19,700 bases of DNA from CBFGWV01 sp965652545 (lineage in GTDB: Bacteria > Pseudomonadota > Gammaproteobacteria > Competibacterales > Competibacteraceae), in assembly GCA_965652545.1 (NCBI GenBank), contig CBFGWV010000061.1, forward strand, positions 1 through 19,700, given 5' to 3'. Each line of letters opens with the position of its first letter. The first letter of the stretch is position 1. Under the pieces are notes generated by a model, which did not search any database, was not told the DNA's origin, and was given only the letters and a program-made list of their open reading frames with translations. This document shows positions 15,604 through 19,700 of this stretch, in pieces. A program made the translations under genes and the position numbers.

Positions 15604-18324
15604 TTACGTGAACCAGCGCGTCACCTCATCCGCCGGCAACGCCTGACTGAACAAAAACCCCTGCAGCTCATCGCAGCGTAGCAGCCTGAGAAACCGCGAC
15701 TGCTCTTCGGCGTCGACCCCTTCAGCGACCACACGGCAGTTCATCGAGTGCGCCAAGGCGATCATGGTGGACACGATGGCCATGCTGTTAGGGTCGTCGG
15801 TCATCGTGACGACGAACGAGCGATCGATCTTGAGCGTATCGACCGGCAGCTTCGCCAGATAGCGAAACGACGCGTAGCCGGTGCCGAAATCGTCTATCGC
15901 GATCGTCACGCCCAACTCGCGGATCGCCGCCAGCGTGCGGATATTGGACTCGATGTCGTCCATGATCACGCTCTCGGTGATCTCCAGCTCCAGCGCCTGC
16001 GGGCCGACGCCGCTGACCTCGATCGCCTGGCGCACCTTGTCCACGAAGTCGGTCTGGCGAAGCTGCACGGGCGAGACATTCACCGCCACCCGCGGCGGGT
16101 GAAAGCCAGCCGCCTGCCAGCGCCCGTAGTCGGACAAGGCCCGTTGAAGCACCCAATAGCCAACCTCGAGAATCAGTCGGGTTTCTTCCAGAATCGGAAT
16201 GAAACTTGTTGGCGGCACATGGCCGGTCTGCGGGTCCTGCCAGGCAATGAGCGCCTCCAGCCCCGCCAGCCCGCCGCTGCCGTCGGCGGCGACCTTCGGC
16301 TGGTAATGGACGAGGAATTCGTTGCGCTCCATGGCACCCCGAAGCTTGGCTTCCAATGCCAGCTTCTCGGCAACCCTGGCGTTGATCTGCGGCGAGTAAT
16401 ACAGGTAGCGCTCGCCGGAGGCCTGGGCATGCTTGAGGGCCGCTTCGGCATTCTTGAACAGCGTGGAGGCATCCTCGCCGTCACCGGGAAACAAGGCGAT
16501 ACCCGCCCGGGCTGTCAGACGGATGTCCCGGCCGTCCACACCGATCGGCGTATCCAAGGCCGCGAACAGGCGCTCGTTGATGATGGCGACGGCATCGGCA
16601 CCCGAGCGCAGGTCCGGTACCGCTACTGCATAGGTGTCGGAGCCGATGCGCGCCAGGCTGTAGGGCTCGCGCAGCGCCTCGCGAAAGCGCTGGGCGACTG
16701 TCTTGAGCAAGGTGTCGCCGCCGTGGCGTCCGAGTGTGTCGTTCAATTGTGTGAAGCGATCCAGGTCGAGCAGGATCACCCCGACCGTGGCCGCTTTGTG
16801 CCGGGCGGTGCTCAGGAACTGATCGAGGCGGTCGTCGAACAGCTTGGCATTGGGCAGGCCGGTCAAGGCGTCGTAGTACGCCAAGTGGCTGAGCTGCTCG
16901 TCTTTCTCCAGATATTGCAACCCGAAGGCAATGTCTCCGGCCACCTCGTTGAGCAGCGTAAGCTCGGTGCCATCGAAGTGACCGGGCTCGCGTGCGTACA
17001 AGACCATGGCCCCCATCGCCTCGTTGTCGCGCATCAGCGGCAACGCGGCAATCGACCGGTAGCCGCGCTCCAGCGCCAATCGACGCAAGGCCGTGGCCTG
17101 GGGCTCCTGGCCGATGTCATTGCAAACGGCGGCCCTGCCGCTGCGCAAGGCCTCGCCGACCGTCCCCCGACTCTCGGGCGCCGGTGCCGCCTGGCAATGC
17201 TGCACCAGCAGATCGGGGTCCAGACCTCGGCAGCCCGCGGGCATCAACCGGCCGCTGTGCGGGTCGATCAGCCCTATCCAAGCGATGCCGAACTGCCCGT
17301 GATCGACGGCTATCCTGCACGCCTCGGCCAGCAGCTCATCGCGATCGCGAATCCGAAGAATCGCCGCATTGATGCCACTGAGCACCGTATTGACCCGATT
17401 CAAACGCGCGATGCGCTGCGCCGCCCGCGTTCGCTCGGTAATGTCCTCGCCGATGCTTGCGGTGCCGACGACCGCACCATCGGGGGAGCGCAAGACGGAG
17501 TTGTTCCAGCGGATAAGCCGTCGTTCGCCGGCGCGGGTGGTGATTTCATTTTCGTAATGCCAGGCGGACGCCTCGTCTGCCAACAAAGCGTCGAAAAGGG
17601 CCCGCACATCCGTGCACTCGGGGGGAATGAACAGGTCGAACCAATTCCTTCCCGCCACCTCGTCCCGGCGCCAGCCGGTCAAACGAAGCAGATAGTCGTT
17701 GCAGTAGGTGATCGAGCCTTCACGGTCGAGCATCAGCGAGATCAATTGGATATTCGCGAGCATGGTGCTGAAACGGCGCTCGCTCTCGCGCAGGGCGTCG
17801 GCGATGTGCTCCCGCTCCGAGATATCGCGGATGAACCCCCCGAACACCGGCACGCCGTCGATGATCATGTGGCTGTAGGAGATTTCCACCGGAAACTCAT
17901 GGCCGTCACGATGCAGGCCCGCAGTTCGCCGGGCCCGCCAGTCGACAGTGCGCTGGCCTGTGTCGAGGAACCGGTTCAGCGCGTCGTGGTGCGCCTGGCG
18001 CATCCTCACCGGCTGGAGATCGGTCACCGGCTGACCAACCAGTTCGGCGGGCTCGTAGCCGAAGGTGTCCTTCACCGCGGGGTTGGTGTAGAGGATGCGG
18101 TCATCCGCACCGATCAGCACGACCACATCGGTCGTGGTCTCCCACAGCAGGCGGTATTTGTCGTCGTGCTGCCGGATCGACGGCGCGGGCACCGGCTTAC
18201 TCGTGTCTGCACCCGCTTCCGTGAGGTCATTGTGTTTGGCGCTGTGCGGCATTATGGGTATCGCGATATTCGAAGACTGTCGGGTTTGGCGACATAGGGG
18301 CGGTGAGCCGACCGCGCCCATCAT
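15604..18324 (-). CDS. PAS-PAS-GAF-GGDEF-EAL signalling protein, probable c-di-GMP phosphodiesterase
   Basis: A 906-residue cytoplasmic sensor with no membrane segment. In order: PAS 1 (about 55-170, DDRILYTNPAVKDTFGYEP), PAS 2 (about 185-300, ITYCNDYLLRLTGWRRDEV), GAF (about 325-470), GGDEF (about 480-640) and EAL (about 655-906). The GGDEF signature is degenerate, RIGSDTYAV at 559-567, so Ser562, Thr564 and Tyr565 replace the G, E and F positions and cyclase activity is unlikely; the domain may still bind GTP. The EAL domain looks intact: Glu690 of EAL, Asn749, Glu784 in EITES, Asp811-Asp812 in DDFGTGY, Lys832, Glu868 in VAEGV and Gln888. Net c-di-GMP breakdown is therefore expected, controlled by the PAS/GAF ligands (unknown). 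The ATG at 18324 has AGGGGCGG upstream; an ATG at 18252 is possible but has no ribosome site. Confidence 0.93.
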   Translation of the reverse strand: MMGAVGSPPLCRQTRQSSNIAIPIMPHSAKHNDLTEAGADTSKPVPAPSIRQHDDKYRLLWETTTDVVVLIGADDRILYTNPAVKDTFGYEPAELVGQPVTDLQPVRMRQAHHDALNRFLDTGQRTVDWRARRTAGLHRDGHEFPVEISYSHMIIDGVPVFGGFIRDISEREHIADALRESERRFSTMLANIQLISLMLDREGSITYCNDYLLRLTGWRRDEVAGRNWFDLFIPPECTDVRALFDALLADEASAWHYENEITTRAGERRLIRWNNSVLRSPDGAVVGTASIGEDITERTRAAQRIARLNRVNTVLSGINAAILRIRDRDELLAEACRIAVDHGQFGIAWIGLIDPHSGRLMPAGCRGLDPDLLVQHCQAAPAPESRGTVGEALRSGRAAVCNDIGQEPQATALRRLALERGYRSIAALPLMRDNEAMGAMVLYAREPGHFDGTELTLLNEVAGDIAFGLQYLEKDEQLSHLAYYDALTGLPNAKLFDDRLDQFLSTARHKAATVGVILLDLDRFTQLNDTLGRHGGDTLLKTVAQRFREALREPYSLARIGSDTYAVAVPDLRSGADAVAIINERLFAALDTPIGVDGRDIRLTARAGIALFPGDGEDASTLFKNAEAALKHAQASGERYLYYSPQINARVAEKLALEAKLRGAMERNEFLVHYQPKVAADGSGGLAGLEALIAWQDPQTGHVPPTSFIPILEETRLILEVGYWVLQRALSDYGRWQAAGFHPPRVAVNVSPVQLRQTDFVDKVRQAIEVSGVGPQALELEITESVIMDDIESNIRTLAAIRELGVTIAIDDFGTGYASFRYLAKLPVDTLKIDRSFVVTMTDDPNSMAIVSTMIALAHSMNCRVVAEGVDAEEQSRFLRLLRCDELQGFLFSQALPADEVTRWFT

Positions 18325-18399
18325 GTGTCCGCCCCTAGCATAACGCCATTGCCCCGATGTTATTACGACCCCGCCAGGGCGAGAGACGAAATTTTCTGG

Positions 18400-18436
18400 C
18401 CTGGTTATTTATCATTACATCGCGCAAACGACAGGC
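18400..18436 (-). promoter_or_regulatory. Possible promoter of the GGDEF-EAL gene
   Basis: On the minus strand, TTGCCT is followed after 17-18 bases by ATGATA/TGATAA within the AT-rich stretch, about 80-110 bases before the ATG at 18324. The hexamers are only partial matches to a sigma70 consensus, so position and sigma type are uncertain. Confidence 0.3.
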
Positions 18437-18459
18437 AATGGCGGTAGATGAATACATCA

Positions 18460-18476
18460 ACCACATTCTGTGTGGT
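18460..18476. promoter_or_regulatory. Small dyad, possible operator
   Basis: ACCACA-TTCTG-TGTGGT is a perfect 6-bp inverted repeat with a five-base centre, placed just upstream of the predicted GGDEF-EAL promoter. Such a dyad could bind a dimeric regulator. The size is small enough for chance occurrence. Confidence 0.3.
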
Positions 18477-18538
18477 AATTCACAAGTTCTCATCTGCCAG
18501 CGTTAGCTCAGAGCGCTATTGAACATCCGCCAGTCTTG

Positions 18539-18660
18539 CAACGGGCACCTGTAGGAGCGCACCCCCGTGCGCGATGGCCCGATTGGGCACCGAGCCAATT
18601 CGCGCTTACCGACTTCGACCGATCGCCCTGAGGGCAGGGCTCCTACGGGTGCCCGGGTTC
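18539..18660. repeat. REP-like palindromic repeat, copy B (inverted relative to copy A)
   Basis: The core 18551-18646 starts GTAGGAGC and ends GCTCCTAC. Its reverse complement matches copy A (13699-13813) almost base for base over both arms, including GAACCCGGGCACCC outside the core and CCCAATCGGGCCATCGCGCAC inside, with a diverged centre. It lies beyond the 3' end of the LysR gene and upstream of the GGDEF-EAL gene. It may act as a structured terminator or be only a dispersed extragenic repeat. Confidence 0.85.
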
Positions 18661-18723
18661 ACGGGGACAGCCTCCGGATGGCTTTCGATACCCGGGTTCA
18701 CGCGGGCAGTGTCGGGCGGGGAT

Positions 18724-19635
18724 TCAAGGCGTAGCCTCATACGCACCCAGCCGCTCCATCAGCAATGTCAGCAATCGTTGCAGCGACTCGCTGCGCGACC
18801 TGTCCGCCGCCACCCAGATCCCCAACTGCTGAACCACCGGCGCAGGTGTCGCCAGGGGCACCAGCACCAACTCGCCGGCGTCCACCTTGGCCTCGATGCC
18901 CACCACGGTCTGGAAGCCGATCCCGAACTGCTGATCCAGCATGATGCGCAGGAATTCCAGCGAGTTGGATGATGTGAGGATGTTGGGGCGGACGTTTGCC
19001 GCCGCCATTGCGCGGTCGATCAGGTCACGCAGCGGCCAGGTCTGGTCGGGCAGGACGATGGGGTAATCGACGCATTCCTCCAACGAGACGCTCTCACGCA
19101 CCGCGAAGGGGTGGTCGCGACTGACCACCGCCCCTACCGGCAGCTGGGTGCTGGCGATGCATTCGATACCCGGCACGATGTCGGCATCGAACGCCAGGGC
19201 CACATCGGCCGCGCCCTGGGCCAGAAGATGAGACAACTCCCGACCACTGGCGGCTTTGAACGCGGTGACCACCTCGGGGAAGTCCGCGTGCAAGGCGACC
19301 AGCGCGGGGGGCAGGAAACGGCTGATCACCGACTCCTGCCCCACCAGCGTGATCGGCCGGTGGCCACCGCCGGCCACGGCCTTGATCTCCGCCACCGTGC
19401 GGTCATGGTCGGTCAGCACGCGGTCGATGTGCTCGACCAAGAGCTCGCCGGCGGTGGTCAGTTCCATGCCGCTGGGCGTGCGCTCGAACAAGCGCACGCC
19501 CAGTTCGTCCTCGATCTTCAGCACCTGCCGGTTCACCGCCGACGAGGCCACGAACAAACGCCGTGCCGCCAGTCGCACCGACCCGCAGCGGGCGACCTCG
19601 CGAAAGTACCTCAGAAACGGCGAATGGATAGGCAT
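18724..19635 (-). CDS. LysR family transcriptional regulator
   Basis: A 303-residue LysR-type regulator. The N-terminal winged helix-turn-helix covers about residues 5-64, with the typical RYFREVARCGSVRLAARRLFVASSAVNRQVLKIEDELGVRLFER pattern seen across residues 9-52 (quoted here as a family signature, with the recognition helix near SSAVNRQV). The C-terminal periplasmic-binding-like effector domain spans about 90-295 (LVGQESVISRFLPPALVALH starts it). LysR proteins usually regulate a nearby, often divergent, gene in response to a small metabolite; here no divergent gene is visible, and the gene upstream on the same strand is cut by the window edge 18 bp away. The ATG at 19635 fits the family N-terminus but has no clear Shine-Dalgarno, which would fit coupled translation from the upstream gene. 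The target and effector are unknown. Confidence 0.92.
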   Translation of the reverse strand: MPIHSPFLRYFREVARCGSVRLAARRLFVASSAVNRQVLKIEDELGVRLFERTPSGMELTTAGELLVEHIDRVLTDHDRTVAEIKAVAGGGHRPITLVGQESVISRFLPPALVALHADFPEVVTAFKAASGRELSHLLAQGAADVALAFDADIVPGIECIASTQLPVGAVVSRDHPFAVRESVSLEECVDYPIVLPDQTWPLRDLIDRAMAAANVRPNILTSSNSLEFLRIMLDQQFGIGFQTVVGIEAKVDAGELVLVPLATPAPVVQQLGIWVAADRSRSESLQRLLTLLMERLGAYEATP

Positions 19636-19653
19636 GGCGGCGGCCGGGCCCGG

Positions 19654-19700
19654 CTAACGGGCGTCGATCAGAATCGCCCGGAAATCGTTCACATTGGTCA
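19654..19700 (-). CDS. C-terminal tail of an unidentified gene cut by the right edge
   Basis: On the minus strand a frame enters from outside the window and reads TNVNDFRAILIDAR followed by TAG at 19656-19654. Composition and the 18-bp distance to the LysR start suggest a real upstream gene in the same operon. Fourteen residues are too few to name a family. Confidence 0.4.
   Translation of the reverse strand, partial: TNVNDFRAILIDAR

Larger units (their letters stand above)
18325..18723. other. Intergenic region between LysR and GGDEF-EAL genes
   Basis: This 399-bp gap has no credible gene. Its centre (about 18390-18530) is distinctly more AT-rich than the rest of the window and should hold the promoter of the minus-strand GGDEF-EAL gene. 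It also contains a small dyad (18460-18476), the second REP-like copy (18541-18660) and a 12-base direct repeat, CCCGGGTTCACG, at 18652-18663 and 18691-18702. Confidence 0.6.

Noticed and set aside
15748..18297. Very long open frame on the plus strand opposite the GGDEF-EAL gene
   Set aside because: It is the antisense of a clear multi-domain protein. High GC codon bias keeps the complementary frame free of stops; its translation has no recognisable domain.

Overview
The window is GC-rich DNA with dense, strongly G/C-ending codons, overlapping start/stop codons and REP-like palindromic repeats. Together with the gene content (AidB-type acyl-CoA dehydrogenase, class II DAHP synthase, PAS-GAF-GGDEF-EAL protein, an E. 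coli yeh-type MoxR/VWA cluster) this suggests a free-living, high-GC gammaproteobacterium. The exact order cannot be fixed from sequence alone. I see no rRNA, tRNA, CRISPR array, transposase or prophage gene.

Layout. (1) 1-1535, minus strand: an AidB-like acyl-CoA dehydrogenase cut by the left edge. (2) 1738-4652, plus strand, divergent from it: a secreted IalB-family protein, a DUF4124/M23 peptidase and a class II DAHP synthase. (3) 4653-5176: a convergent intergenic region holding two large inverted repeats and several short hairpins. (4) 5177-15018, minus strand: a six-gene set in the order MoxR AAA+ ATPase, giant DUF4132 protein, DUF5682 protein, VWA protein, SWIM zinc-finger protein, small Trp-rich protein. 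The last five overlap by 4, 8, 4 and 25 bases, so they are almost certainly co-transcribed. The ATPase is separated from them by 262 bp containing a REP-like element. (5) 15122-18324, minus strand: a PAS-PAS-GAF-GGDEF-EAL protein followed by a small P-loop NTPase. (6) 18325-18723: a non-coding gap with an inverted second copy of the REP-like element. (7) 18724-19635, minus strand: a LysR regulator, with the tail of another gene at the right edge.

The item of most interest is the six-gene set. It resembles the uncharacterised E. coli yehI/L/M/P/Q genes: a MoxR ATPase paired with a MIDAS-containing VWA protein is a recurring chaperone-like pair, here joined to an alpha-solenoid-like DUF4132 protein, a DUF5682 protein with conserved His/Glu motifs and a SWIM-type zinc protein. 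The substrate and biological role are not known. The small terminal gene has no family I can name and may be a new member of the set. The two REP-like copies lie in opposite orientation at 13.7 and 18.6 kb and bracket the ATPase, the P-loop gene and the c-di-GMP gene.
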